Shown here: positions 11,401 through 19,429 of the stretch, one piece after another | Layout of the letters: the number at the start of each line of letters is the position of its first letter | Numbering within the stretch: position 1 is the first letter of the stretch | NCBI RefSeq assembly: GCF_002776525.5 | Contig: NC_045443.1 | Span: forward strand, 53,712,991-53,776,990 | Direction of reading: 5' to 3' | DNA: 64,000 nt | Source: Piliocolobus tephrosceles | Taxonomy: Eukaryota; Chordata; Mammalia; Primates; Cercopithecidae | Notes under the pieces: generated by a model | What the model was told of the DNA's origin: nothing | The model's input: the letters and a program-made list of their open reading frames with translations, nothing else | The model's database searches: none | Made by a program: the position numbers and the translations under genes

Positions 11401-11917
11401 CCGAAGTCAGGCCTCTTTCCGCTTGTACGGAAGGCGTGTCCAAGAGGGAAGGCCGCGCAGCGATCGATAAAGCGCCTGCACAGCCTTCCCATCCGCATGC
11501 ACAATAACCCATTTTTCGAGACTTCAGTATCCCTATTCAACGGGAAGGCCAACGCACCTGCCCGCACCTTCTCCGTCACACAAAGAACTTTATACAGAAC
11601 GGGACAGAGCTGGGTCAAAGAAACCTTCTATGGGTGTCCCATTCTTGTTCTCCCGCCATTAGAGAGCAAAATGCGGCTCCAGGCATACTTTTAGCACCAC
11701 GGATCCCTTAGGCCCGAGCTACCATCGTTCCCCGGCTCAAGGTCATGGGGCGGCAAAATGGAACTTTAGCTCCTAGAGAAAAGCACTTACCAGGATGGAC
11801 CCCCGTCGGAGCGGCCCGCAGTAAGAGCTGAGCTGAGGGTAGCGACGCTGAAGGAGTGAGTCCCCGCAAGGCCCCGGAGGCCGAAGCAGTGGCCACACGA
11901 CCCACAAGACCCAACAT
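2365..11917 (-). CDS. ATP5F1B: ATP synthase F1 subunit beta, mitochondrial (complete, 10 exons)
   Basis: Catalytic beta subunit of mitochondrial F1Fo ATP synthase, acting in the matrix-facing F1 head with alpha, gamma, delta and epsilon to make ATP from ADP and phosphate. Coding exons on minus: 11791-11917, 11130-11312, 10741-10915, 9807-9928, 9377-9561, 8646-8804, 8422-8544, 4945-5157, 3766-3967, 2365-2465. All introns are GT-AG. The lengths sum to 1590 bases, i.e. 529 residues plus stop, the expected family length with no frame break. Visible landmarks: an Arg-rich presequence (about 1-47), Walker A GGAGVGKT (206-213), catalytic Glu238 in GERTRE, Walker B ending LLFID (302-306), Tyr395 beside the signature PAVDPLDSTS (396-405), and DELSEED (444-450). 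The start is the first ATG, in the context CCGCCATG. Residues that look different from my memory of human (Ala in FAAIHAE, EEHAS at the C terminus) are conservative. Confidence 0.97.
2599..2900 (+). mobile_element. Young AluY (Old World monkey type) in ATP5F1B intron 9
   Basis: Full length, long pure A tail, bounded by a perfect 16-base target-site duplication GAAAGCTTAAATTTCC at 2583-2598 and 2901-2916. It lies antisense to the gene. Confidence 0.95.
2966..3250 (+). mobile_element. AluS
   Basis: Two-arm Alu with scattered mutations and a short A tail, in ATP5F1B intron 9. Confidence 0.9.
3314..3591 (-). mobile_element. AluY/S
   Basis: Poly-T start, 'gagacagagtc' and a terminal 'gtgagccaccgcg' read on plus show a minus-strand Alu. 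A small deletion removes part of the 'gagtagctgggactac' segment. Confidence 0.9.
3766..3967 (-). CDS. ATP5F1B: ATP5F1B exon 9 (residues 430-497, DELSEED loop)
   Basis: Encodes DYKSLQDIIAILGM, the DELSEED loop (444-450) that pushes on the gamma shaft, and the C-terminal domain to QQILAG. Acceptor CTCATAG|GAC; donor GCAG|GTGAG splits Gly497. Confidence 0.95.
4157..4286 (+). mobile_element. Alu left part, interrupted by AluY
   Basis: Left arm of an older Alu that resumes at 4592 after the nested element. Confidence 0.9.
4287..4581 (+). mobile_element. AluY nested in an older Alu
   Basis: Full-length young Alu flanked by the 10-base duplication AGAAAAATTA (4277-4286 and 4582-4591). It sits at the A-rich middle linker of the host Alu, in ATP5F1B intron 8. 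Confidence 0.93.
4582..4745 (+). mobile_element. Alu right part, continuation of 4157-4286
   Basis: Right arm plus A-rich tail of the interrupted host Alu. Confidence 0.9.
4945..5157 (-). CDS. ATP5F1B: ATP5F1B exon 8 (residues 359-429)
   Basis: Encodes AIYVPADDLTDPAP to RGVQKILQ. It includes Tyr395 (adenine stacking) and the ATPase alpha/beta signature PAVDPLDSTS. Phase 0 at both ends, exactly 71 codons. Confidence 0.96.
5227..5530 (-). mobile_element. AluY inserted into the tail of another Alu
   Basis: Bounded by duplicated AAAAGTATCTTTT (5214-5226 and 5531-5543), which is itself partly the poly-T tail of the downstream Alu. Confidence 0.93.
5544..5829 (-). mobile_element. AluS, host of the preceding insertion
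   Basis: Its own duplication AACCAAAGTAA is seen at about 5188 and 5830, so its tail originally began near 5199 and was split by the AluY at 5227-5530. Confidence 0.9.
6061..6201 (+). mobile_element. Alu left arm, interrupted
   Basis: Left arm and A-rich linker of an older Alu that resumes at 6479. Confidence 0.88.
6202..6478 (+). mobile_element. AluY nested in Alu
   Basis: Young consensus with a short deletion in the linker ('ctactacaaaactagcc'). The host Alu flanks both ends. Confidence 0.9.
6479..6631 (+). mobile_element. Alu right arm, continuation of 6061-6201
   Basis: Begins at 'attagccaggcgtgg' and runs to a short tail. Confidence 0.87.
6632..6945 (+). mobile_element. AluS
   Basis: Immediately follows the previous Alu tail; complete two-arm copy with an A tail. 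Confidence 0.9.
7098..7400 (-). mobile_element. AluS
   Basis: Flanked by an imperfect duplication TAATRCAGTAAAT (about 7086 and 7401). Confidence 0.9.
7509..7807 (-). mobile_element. AluS
   Basis: Long T tract; TACCTTCA repeated on both sides. ATP5F1B intron 7. Confidence 0.9.
7946..8237 (-). mobile_element. AluS
   Basis: Tail is a TTTA-type microsatellite ('tatttatttacttattt'), then a full two-arm body. Confidence 0.88.
8272..8382 (-). repeat. Alu left-arm fragment
   Basis: Only about 110 bases of diverged Alu between the T tract and 'caccccgcc'. Confidence 0.75.
8422..8544 (-). CDS. ATP5F1B: ATP5F1B exon 7 (residues 318-358)
   Basis: Encodes VSALLGRIPSAVGYQP to GSITSVQ of the nucleotide-binding domain. 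41 whole codons, phase 0 at both ends. Confidence 0.96.
8646..8804 (-). CDS. ATP5F1B: ATP5F1B exon 6 (residues 265-317, Walker B)
   Basis: Encodes VALVYGQMNEPPGAR and the Walker B strand DVLLFIDNIFRF. 53 whole codons; acceptor CTGCAG|GTA, donor GAG|GTAAG. Confidence 0.96.
8805..9376 (-). other. ATP5F1B: ATP5F1B intron 5, unique sequence
   Basis: AT-rich and Alu-free. I looked for box C/D motifs like those in introns 2 and 4 and saw none that were convincing. Confidence 0.6.
9377..9561 (-). CDS. ATP5F1B: ATP5F1B exon 5 (residues 203-264, Walker A)
   Basis: Encodes the P-loop GGAGVGKT (Lys212/Thr213 bind phosphate and magnesium) and Glu238-Arg239 in GVGERTREGND, ending KDATSK. The donor is AAG|GTCAGC, weaker than the GTAAG/GTGAG donors elsewhere in the gene. 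Confidence 0.95.
9649..9725 (-). ncRNA. SNORD59B: Box C/D snoRNA SNORD59B (ATP5F1B intron 4)
   Basis: On minus: C box CTGATGA (9715-9709), internal D' CTGA (9690-9687), D box CTGA (9662-9659), and an 8-bp perfect terminal stem CTATTCCT/AGGAATAG (9725-9718 with 9656-9649). It shares the core TTCTTCTGAGTTTGCTGAAG with its paralogue in intron 2. SNORD59 guides 2'-O-methylation of an adenosine in 18S rRNA near position 1031. The guide upstream of D' is complementary to rRNA AAGAACGAAAG except for an A opposite C one base past the target. Released from the spliced intron. Confidence 0.92.
9807..9928 (-). CDS. ATP5F1B: ATP5F1B exon 4 (residues 162-203)
   Basis: Encodes [39 protein letters not shown] up to the first base of Gly203. 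Gln162 and Gly203 are both split by introns. Confidence 0.95.
9929..10288 (-). other. ATP5F1B: ATP5F1B intron 3, unique part
   Basis: Unique AT-rich intron sequence next to the exon 4 acceptor. Nothing else recognised. Confidence 0.55.
10289..10553 (+). mobile_element. AluS, right arm shortened
   Basis: 'gccgggcgcagtggg' head. The right arm lacks the 'cactgcactccagcc' block before the A tail. Confidence 0.88.
10741..10915 (-). CDS. ATP5F1B: ATP5F1B exon 3 (residues 104-162)
   Basis: Encodes [20 protein letters not shown] to DERGPIKTK plus two bases of Gln162, the end of the beta-barrel domain. Acceptor AACAG|GTGAG, donor CA|GTAAG. Confidence 0.95.
10988..11060 (-). ncRNA. SNORD59A: Box C/D snoRNA SNORD59A (ATP5F1B intron 2)
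   Basis: On minus: C box GTGATGA (11055-11049), D' CTGA (11023-11020), D box CTGA (10995-10992). The 13 bases before D' (11036-11024) are fully complementary to 18S rRNA AAGAACGAAAGTC. Counting five bases from D' places the modified nucleotide on an adenosine, matching the known 18S A1031 target. The ends show only a short CTCC/GGAG pairing. It is encoded within the intron and depends on host-gene splicing. Confidence 0.94.
11130..11312 (-). CDS. ATP5F1B: ATP5F1B exon 2 (residues 43-104)
   Basis: Completes Val43 and encodes RDYAAQTSPSPKAG, spanning the presequence cleavage region (mature chain from about residue 48), then the N-terminal beta-barrel to LEVAQHL. Acceptor TGTTAG|TC, donor G|GTAAG. 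Confidence 0.95.
11791..11917 (-). CDS. ATP5F1B: ATP5F1B exon 1 coding part (residues 1-43)
   Basis: Encodes the mitochondrial presequence: MLGLVGRVA..., no acidic residues, with Arg7, Arg18 and Arg34. The ATG at 11917-11915 lies in CCGCCATG. Donor CCTG|GTAAGTG. Confidence 0.95.
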
Positions 11918-12200
11918 GGCGGAGTCCGGGTGGAGACTGATTGCTGCAGCAACCCCCGCCGCCTGCTCTCCTGCAGTTGGGGCGAGGCATACGCTGCTGT
12001 AGGCAGGTCCATTGGGTAAATTGGCTGCTCATCATTCTCAGTGCTGCTTCTACAGGTTAATACACGCTCATCTTCTCATCCATTGGTCAAAACTGATGCT
12101 AATCTGAAACTCCTTTTTTTATTGGACAGTGTGAGGTTAGAGGGCGACACTCTGAGCCTCGAAACCTAATTGGATCATAGCGACGTCAATTGGAGAGGGT
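11918..12200 (-). promoter_or_regulatory. ATP5F1B: ATP5F1B 5' UTR and promoter with six CCAAT boxes
   Basis: No TATA box. On minus, CCAAT occurs at 12015-12011, 12024-12020, 12086-12082, 12125-12121, 12173-12169 and 12193-12189, all in the same orientation as the gene, with a CRE-like TGACGTCG (12188-12181) at the distal end. CCAAT boxes bind NF-Y, and this promoter is known as CCAAT-containing in human. The start site probably lies at about 11960-11995, just inside the nearest box. Confidence 0.85.
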
Positions 12201-12740
12201 AATCAGAGGAACTACGTTTAAGAAAGGGGCGGAGTTCCTGTTGAAAGTGCGTAGGCTGTCTTTGCCTGTCCTTGGGTTTTCTCCTTAGATAGGTCCTTGA
12301 TCTAGGTGACAACCACAGGGGTGGGGTTCAGGGAAGTGGTAGCGCCGTGAAGCACTACTGAAGGTGAGCGTGGCGAAGTCAGGGGCCCTCTTTAGAGCCA
12401 AAATACGGTTTCTCTCTCGAAGTAGTGAAATTGGAAGCTTCCAGGAGATCGCGCAGATTAGCAACCTAGACAGGATCTTTATCATTTAAACCTATTAAAA
12501 TGAAGGAAACTAATGTAACCAGTACTTTAGCTGGGTATTGAGGAGACTCAATAAGATAAATATGACTCAGGACTTTCAAGGTCCAGGTGAACAAACAATG
12601 CAATAATGTGATGGTTCCTGGTTAAGTATAAACTGGGTGCACGAAAAAGGAGGGGATAAATTTGGGTCACCTAGAGATACAGAATTGTCTACCTTGAAGG
12701 AAGCTGAGAGACCTCAGCTATGAAATGTGAATAGAAAATC
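12201..12740. other. Unique upstream sequence of ATP5F1B
   Basis: Non-repetitive flank with no coding frame of note. Confidence 0.5.
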
Positions 12741-12741
12741 T

Positions 12742-13050
12742 TTTTTTTTTTTTTTTCTTTTTTTTGAGACGGAGTCTCGATCTGTCGCCCAGGCGGGAAT
12801 GCAGTGGCGCGATCTCGGCTCACTGCAAGCTCCGCCTCCCGGGTTCACCCCATTCTCCTGCCTCAGCCTCCCCAGTAGCTGGGACTACGGGCGCCTGCCA
12901 CCACGCCCGGCTGATTTTTTGTATTTTTTTTTTAGTAGATACGGGGTTTCACTATGTTAGCCAGGATGGTCTCGACTTCCTGACCTCCTGATCCGCCCAC
13001 CTCGGCCTCCCAAAGTGCTGGGATTACAGACGTGAGCCACCGCTCCTGGA
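12742..13050 (-). mobile_element. AluY, joined to the gap palindrome
   Basis: Full minus-strand Alu whose last bases ('gtgagccaccgctcctgga') reappear in reverse complement after the gap. Confidence 0.88.
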
Positions 13051-13051
13051 C

Positions 13052-13103
13052 TACACTAAGAATTTCTAGGCCGGGCCACCACTAGAAATTCTTAGTGTAG
13101 TCC
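13052..13103. repeat. Hairpin sequence at left edge of assembly gap
   Basis: Two 22-base arms (starting GGACTACACTAAG and ending CTTAGTGTAGTCC) are perfect reverse complements around a short spacer. The same block is present in reverse complement at 13504-13559. Confidence 0.9.
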
Positions 13104-13503
13104 NNNNNNNNNNNNNNNNNNNNNNNNNNNNNNNNNNNNNNNNNNNNNNNNNNNNNNNNNNNNNNNNNNNNNNNNNNNNNNNNNNNNNNNNNNNNNNNNN
13201 NNNNNNNNNNNNNNNNNNNNNNNNNNNNNNNNNNNNNNNNNNNNNNNNNNNNNNNNNNNNNNNNNNNNNNNNNNNNNNNNNNNNNNNNNNNNNNNNNNNN
13301 NNNNNNNNNNNNNNNNNNNNNNNNNNNNNNNNNNNNNNNNNNNNNNNNNNNNNNNNNNNNNNNNNNNNNNNNNNNNNNNNNNNNNNNNNNNNNNNNNNNN
13401 NNNNNNNNNNNNNNNNNNNNNNNNNNNNNNNNNNNNNNNNNNNNNNNNNNNNNNNNNNNNNNNNNNNNNNNNNNNNNNNNNNNNNNNNNNNNNNNNNNNN
13501 NNN
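13104..13503. other. Assembly gap (400 N)
   Basis: Exactly 400 undetermined bases. Round length and palindromic flanks suggest an estimated or collapsed gap. Confidence 1.
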
Positions 13504-13559
13504 GGACTACACTAAGAATTTCTAGTGGTGGCCCGGCCTAGAAATTCTTAGTGTAGTCC
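13504..13559. repeat. Hairpin sequence at right edge of assembly gap
   Basis: Reverse complement of the left-edge block. The inversion continues into the adjoining Alu as far as 'gggaggccga'. Confidence 0.9.
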
Positions 13560-13690
13560 AGGAGCGGTGGCTCACGTCTGTAATCCCAGCACTTTGGGAG
13601 GCCGAAGCAGCTGGATCACCTGAAGTCAGGAGTTCGAGACCAGCCTGGCCAACATGGTGAAACCCCGTCTCTACTAAAAATACAAAAATT
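13560..13690 (+). mobile_element. Alu left arm, interrupted
   Basis: Starts 'ggagcggtggctcacgtctg'. Its first 50 or so bases mirror the Alu left of the gap. Resumes at about 14009. Confidence 0.85.
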
Positions 13691-14008
13691 AGCTGGGCGC
13701 GATGGCTCAATTTTGTAATCCCAGCATTTTGGGAAGCCAAGGCGGGCGGATCACGAGGTCAGGAGATCGAGACCATCCTGGCTAACATGGTGAAACCCCG
13801 TCTCTACTAAAAATACAAAAAATTAGCCCGGCATGGTGGCGGGCGCCTGTAGTCCCAGCTACTCAGGAAGCTGAGGCAGGAGAATGGCATGAACCCGGGA
13901 GGCGGAGCTTGCAGTGAGCCAAGATCGCGCTGTTGGACTGCAGCCTGGGCGGCAGAGCGAGACTCCGTCTCAAAAAAAAAAAAAAAAAATAAAAAAAAAA
14001 AAAAAAAA
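13691..14008 (+). mobile_element. AluY nested in Alu
   Basis: Full copy with a long interrupted A tail, inserted at the host's middle linker. Confidence 0.88.
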
Positions 14009-14190
14009 ATTTAACCAGGTGTGATGGCAGGCGCCTGTGCTCCCAGCTACTCAGGAGGCTGAAGCAGGAGAATCTTTTGAACCCGGGAGGCAGAGGTTGC
14101 AGTGAGCCGAGATCGCACCACTGCGCTCCAGCTTGGGCGACAGAGTGAGACTCTGTCTCAAAACATAAAATAAACATATAAAATAAAATA
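14009..14190 (+). mobile_element. Alu right arm, continuation of 13560-13690
   Basis: 'ttaaccaggtgtgatgg' to an AAAATA-type tail. Confidence 0.85.
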
Positions 14191-14470
14191 GGCCGGGTGC
14201 GGTGGCTCGCACCTGTAATCCCAGCACTCTGGGAGGCCGAGGCGGGCGGATCATGAGGTCAAGAAATCGAGACCATCCTGGCCAACATGGTGTAACCCCG
14301 GCTCTACTAAAAATACAAAAATTAGCAGGGCGTGGTGGCGGGCACCTGCAGTCCCAGCTACTGGGGAGGCTGAGGCAGGAGAATGGCTTGAACCTGGGAG
14401 GCGGAGGTTGCAGTGAGCCAAGATCGCGCCACTGCACTCCAGCCTGGTGACAGAGCAAGACTCCCTCTCA
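14191..14470 (+). mobile_element. AluS/Y
   Basis: Complete copy whose tail has grown into a tetranucleotide repeat. Confidence 0.9.
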
Positions 14471-14474
14471 AAAA

Positions 14475-14517
<43 letters not shown>

Positions 14518-14531
14518 AATAATAAAATAAG
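14471..14531 (+). repeat. (AAAT)n microsatellite in Alu tail
   Basis: About 11 tandem AAAT units, then AATAAAATAAG. Likely polymorphic in length. Confidence 0.92.
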
Positions 14532-14543
14532 TAAAAAGGGCTG

Positions 14544-14852
14544 GGCTGGGCACGGCGGCTCATCCTGTAATCCCAGCACTTTGGGAAGCCGAAGTGGGTG
14601 TATCACTTGAGCCCAGGAGTTCGATACCAGCCTGGGCAACGTGGTGAAACTCATCTCTAAAAAATATGTAAAAAAAAAAAAAAAAAAAAAATTAGCCAGG
14701 TGTGGCATGTGCCAGTAGACTCAGTTACTGCGAAGGCTGAGGTGGGAAGATGGCTTGAGCCCAGGAGGTGGAGGTTGCAGACAGCTAAGATTGAGCCACT
14801 GTACTCCATGCTGGCTGACATAGTGAGACCCTGTCTCTACAAAAAAAGAAAA
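14544..14852 (+). mobile_element. AluJ/S
   Basis: Diverged two-arm copy with long A tracts in both linker and tail. Confidence 0.87.
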
Positions 14853-14965
14853 AGAAAAAAAAAATAGGGCTGAAAAAAATCCTTTGGGTTTGGGTTTGGC
14901 AACTAGGAAATCATTCCATGGTGGAGTGGGATCAAAAGTAATTTCAATGGACTGCATCTAAAACA

Positions 14966-15069
14966 TAGGACCTGTAATCCCTGCACTTTGAGAAGCCAAG
15001 GCGGATAGATCACCTGAGACCAGCCTGGCCAACATGATGAAACCTGGTCTCTAGTAAAACAAAAAATTA
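14966..15069 (+). repeat. Alu left-arm fragment
   Basis: Truncated head, ends at the linker 'acaaaaaattag' where the next Alu begins. Confidence 0.8.
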
Positions 15070-15365
15070 GTCTGGGCGCAGTGGTTCACACCTGTAATCC
15101 TAGCACTTTGGGAGGCCAAGGTGGGCAGATCACCTGAGGTCAGGAGTTCGAGACCAGCCTGACCCACACAGAGAAACCCTGTCTCTACTAAAAATACAAA
15201 ATTAGCCAGGCATGGCGGCACAGGCCTGTAATCCCAGCTACTTGGGAGGCTGAGACAAAACAATCACTTGAACCCAGGAGGCAGAGGTTGTGGTGAGCTG
15301 AGATTGTGCCATTGCACTCCAGCCTGGGCAACAAGAGTGTAACTCCGTCTCAAAAAAAAAAAAAA
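15070..15365 (+). mobile_element. AluS
   Basis: Begins 'tctgggcgcagtggttcac', complete with A tail. Confidence 0.9.
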
Positions 15366-15379
15366 CAGAATATTGTCAC

Positions 15380-15605
15380 TGGAGCCAGGTTGGGAATCTT
15401 GTGTTTTCCACTCACTAGCTATCATTGGGCAAGTTATTTAATCTCTTTACATCAGTTTCCTCATCCATAAAAGGGATACTACTACTAACAATGGGGATTA
15501 TATCCTAGGATTGTTTTGAGAATTAAGTAGACTAATATAAGAAAGAAAAATTGAGAACAATGCCTGGCACAAAATTAGCCCTATATATACATGATATTAT
15601 TATTT
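15380..15605 (+). mobile_element. MIR element
   Basis: Contains the MIR core order 'ctcactagct...gggcaagttatttaatctcttt...cagtttcctcatc' and the 3' part 'caatgcctggcac'. An ancient mammalian SINE. Confidence 0.85.
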
Positions 15606-15887
15606 TTGTTTACTATTGACTAATGTCAATTGGATCCTATCCAATCCATTCAATAATTTGTTCCTTTCATACATTTTGTGAGCAGAGTCTGTTTCGTATA
15701 ATGCCCTTGAAAAAGTAATATAGGGCAAATGTTTAGGATTTTTTTAAAAACCTAGACAACGTAGGTTGCTTAAAAAAAAAAAGCAGAGGTGAAAAATCAA
15801 AATAAAGATTCCTTTTGTCATTTGTGAGCCTGTTACATCATATCTATGGCCTCATCTGTTTCTGAGCTGAACAAGGATAATTTTATA
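15606..15887. other. Unique intergenic sequence
   Basis: AT-rich, nothing recognised. Confidence 0.45.
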
Positions 15888-16262
15888 GGCTGGGCATGGT
15901 GGCTCGCGCCTGTAATCCCAGCACTTTGGAAGGCTGAGATGGGGGGATTGAGTGAGTCCAGGAGTTGGAGACCAGACTGGGCAACATGGTGAAACCCTGT
16001 TTCTACAAAAATACAAAAATTAGCCAGGCATGGTGGTGTGTGCCTGTTTTCCCAGCTACTGGGGAGGCTGCGATGGGAGGATGGCTTGAGCCCAGGAGGT
16101 GGAGGTTGTAGTTATCTAAGATTGCACCATTGCAGGAGGCTACTGAGGAGGCTGAGGTGGGAAGATTGCTTAAGCCTAAGAGATAGAGGTTGCAGTGAGC
16201 TGATATCTGTGCCACTGCACTCCAGCCTGGGCAACATAGTAAGATCCCATCTCCAAAAAAAG
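15888..16262 (+). mobile_element. Alu with partly repeated right arm
   Basis: About 375 bases. The 'ggaggctg...gggaggat...cttgagcc' segment of the right arm occurs twice (about 16065 and 16145), so the copy is longer than a normal 300-base Alu. Confidence 0.82.
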
Positions 16263-16291
16263 GAGATAATTTTACATAAAAGTGAAGAAGC

Positions 16292-16603
16292 GGCCAGGCA
16301 CAGTGTCCCACGCCTGTAATTCCAGCACTTTGGGGAGGCCGAGGCGGGCAGATCACGAGGTCAGGAGATCGAGACCATCCTGGCTAACAAGGTGAAACCC
16401 CGTCTCTACTAAAAACACAAAAATTAGCCAGGCATGGTGGCAGGCGCCTGTAGTCCTAGCTACTCTGGAGGCTGAGGCAGGAGAATGGTGTGAACACAGG
16501 AGGCAGAGCTGACAGTGAGCCAAGCTCCCACCACTGCACTCCAGCCTGGGCGACAGAGCGAGACTCTGTCTCAAAAAATAAATAAATAAATAAATAAAAT
16601 AAT
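16292..16603 (+). mobile_element. AluY
   Basis: Tail made of AAAT repeats; complete body. Confidence 0.9.
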
Positions 16604-16740
16604 AAAAGTGAAGAAGCTCCATGACTTCCTCCCTCTACCCCCTTTCTAGCAAGACTTAATCTGATTTGAGAACTTTGGTTTTGTATCACCAATTTGGGTC
16701 TTGGCAAAATGAGAGTTTTATTAACGATCAAACGCATTAC

Positions 16741-17041
16741 TTTTTTTTTTTTTTTTGAGATGGAGTATCAATCTTGTTGCCCAGGTTGGAGTGCAATGGT
16801 GCTATCTCAGCTCACTGAAACCTCTGTCTCCCAGGTTCAAGTGATTCTCCTGCCTCAGCCTCCCAAGTAGCTGGGACTACAGGTGTGCACCACAACATCC
16901 GGCTAATTTTTTTGTATTTTTACTAGAGACAGGGTTTCACCATGTTGGCCAGGTTGATCTCGAACTCCTGAACTCAGGTGATCCGCCCACCTCGAACTCC
17001 CAAAGTGTTGGGATTACAGACGTGAGCCACCACCCCCGGCC
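16741..17041 (-). mobile_element. AluS
   Basis: T tract then a full body ending 'gccaccacccccggcc'. Confidence 0.9.
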
Positions 17042-17052
17042 TACTCTGACAT

Positions 17053-17344
17053 TTTTTTTTTTTTGAGACAGAGTCTCACCCTGTCGCCCAGGCTGGAGTG
17101 CAGTGGCATGATCTAGGCTCACTGCAACCTCCGCCTCCCAGGTTCAAGCAATTCTCCTGCTTCAGCTTCCTGAGTAGCTGGGATTACAGGCGCACACCAC
17201 CACACCCAGCTAATATTTTGTATTTTTAGGAGAGACGGGGTTTCACCATGTTGGCTAGGCTGGTCTTGAACTCCTGACTTGGTGATCTGCCTGCCTTGGC
17301 CTCCCAAAGTGCTGGGATTACAGGCATGAGCCACCATGCCTGAT
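17053..17344 (-). mobile_element. AluS
   Basis: Follows the previous Alu after about 12 bases. Confidence 0.9.
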
Positions 17345-17356
17345 CCTAGTACTCCT

Positions 17357-17646
17357 TTTTTTTTGAGACGGAGCCTCGCTCTGTCGCCCAGGCTGGAGTG
17401 CAGTGGCCAGATCTCAGCTCACTGCAAGCTCCGCCTCCCGGGTTCACGCCATTCTCCTGCTTCAGCCTCCCGAGTAGCTGGGACTACAGGCGCCTGCCAC
17501 CTCGCCCGGCTAGTTTTTTGTATTTTTTAGTTGAGACGAGGTTTCACCGGGTTAGCCAGGATGGTCTCGATCTCCAGACCTCGTGATCCGCCCATCTGGG
17601 CCTCCCAAAGTGCTGGGATTACAGGCTTGAGCCACCGCGCCCGACC
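17357..17646 (-). mobile_element. AluY
   Basis: Young type with TACTCCTTT duplicated at both ends. Confidence 0.9.
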
Positions 17647-17768
17647 ATACTCCTTTAATATATATTCCTAAACATATTGGCTTAAAATATGTTCACTTAA
17701 ATAAGATTCTGCCAATTTGCCTTCCCAAACCATCCTGCTAATCTACCAGGTTCCCAGCATCCTTGCCA

Positions 17769-17771
<3 letters not shown>

Positions 17772-17801
<30 letters not shown>

Positions 17802-18218
17802 GAGACAGAGTCTCACTCTGTCGCCCAGGCTGGAGTGCAGTGGCCGGATCTCAGCTCACTGCAAGCTCCGCCTCCCGGGTTTACGCCATTCTCCTGCCTC
17901 AGCCTCCCGAGTAGCTGGGACTACAGGCACCAGCCACCTCGCCAGGCTAACTTTTTGTATTTTTTAGTAGAGACGGGGTTTCACCGGGTTAGCCAGGATG
18001 GTCTCGAACTCCTGACCTCGTGATCCGCCCGTCTCGGCCTCCCAAAGTGCTGGGATTACAGGCTTGAGCCACCGTGCCCGGCCGTTTTTTGTATTTTTTT
18101 AGTAGAGACAGGGTTTCACCGTGTTAGCCAGGATGGTCTCCATCTCCTGACCTTGTGATCCGCCCGTCTCGGCCTCCCAAAATGCTGGGATTACAGGCTT
18201 GAGCCACCACGCCCGGCC
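17772..18218 (-). mobile_element. Extended AluY (one and a half units)
   Basis: A full AluY (to 18083) is followed directly by a second copy of the left-arm half (18084-18218), and a single duplication CAAAACTTT flanks the whole unit (about 17766 and 18219). Confidence 0.85.
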
Positions 18219-18276
18219 TCAAAACTTTATTTTTAAACGTGGCTAATATAATGAAATTATTGACTTAATTCACTGT

Positions 18277-18565
18277 TTTTTTTTTTTTTTTTGAGATAGA
18301 GTCTCCATTTGTCGCCCAGGCTGGAGTGCAGTGGCATGATCTCGGCTCACTGAAACCTCTGCCTCCCAGGTTCAAGGAATTCTCCTGCCTCAGCCTTCTG
18401 AGTAGCTGAGACTACAGGCTCCCGCCACAACGCCCCACTAATTTTTTTGTATGTTTAGTAGAGAAAGGGTTTCACCATATTGGCCAGGCTGGTCTCGAAC
18501 TCCTGACCTCAGATGATCTACCCTCCTCGACCTCCCAAAGTGCTGAGATTACAGACATGAGCCAC
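18277..18565 (-). mobile_element. AluS, head truncated
   Basis: Ends at 'catgagccac' where a long T tract of the next Alu begins. Confidence 0.88.
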
Positions 18566-18918
18566 TTTTTTTTTTTTTTTTTTTTTTTTTTATTTGAGGC
18601 AGGGTCTTGCTCTATCTCCCAGGCTGCAGTACAGTGGAGCAATTACAGCTCACTGCAGCCTTCGCCTCCCGGGTTCAAACAGTTCTTGAACTAGAGCCTC
18701 CCAGGCTCAAGTCCTCCCACCTCTGCCTCCCGAGTAGCTGGGACCACAGTCATATGCACATACCATCAGGCCCTGCTAATTTTTGTAAAGACAGGGTTTC
18801 CACATGTTGCCCATGGCTAGCTTCAAGCCCGGTGGGGGGACAGGGGGACGCTCAAGTCATCTGTCTTCCTTGGCCTTCCAAAGAGTTGAGATAACAGGCA
18901 TGAGCCACCACGCTCAGG
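18566..18918 (-). mobile_element. AluJ
   Basis: Long T tract, strongly diverged body with local insertions ('gaactagagcctcccaggctc'). Confidence 0.82.
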
Positions 18919-19120
18919 TCTAATGGCGAGTAAGATGGAATATTTTCATGTTTGTTGGCCAGTTGTATATCTTCAGTTAATTGTTTCCATCTTTTGCCAA
19001 TTTTTTCCTTTTGGCTTGTCACAATTAAGTGTTCTTGAAATGCTTTGTTAAACATGTTGTAAATGTTTTCTTCTAATGTTATCTTTTAATTTAGTGGTAT
19101 GTTTTGACCTATTATTTATT

Positions 19121-19414
19121 AATTTTTTTTTTGAGACGGAGTCTCGCTCTGTCGCCCAGGCTGGAGTGCAGTGGCCGGATCTCAGCTCACTGCAAGCTCT
19201 GCCTTCCGGGTTTACGCCATTCTCCTGCCTCAGCCTCCCAACTAACTGGGACTACAGGTGCCCGCCACCACACCTGGCTAATTTTTTGTATTTTTTAGTA
19301 GAGACGGTGTTTCACTGTGTTAGCCAGGATGGTCTCGATCTCCTGACCTCGTGATCCGCCCGCCTTGGCCTCCCAGAGTGCTGGGACTACAGGCATGAGC
19401 CACCGTGCCTGGCC
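19121..19414 (-). mobile_element. AluY
   Basis: Young type with 'ggatctcagctcactgcaag'. Confidence 0.92.
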
Positions 19415-19429
19415 CCTATTAATTTTTAT

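Noticed and set aside
14051..14458. Minus-strand 135-codon open frame
   Set aside because: Spans two adjacent Alus and their tails.
14471..14531. Regular repeats considered as a CRISPR-like array
   Set aside because: Plain AAAT microsatellite in an Alu tail with no spacers; CRISPR does not apply to a primate nuclear genome.
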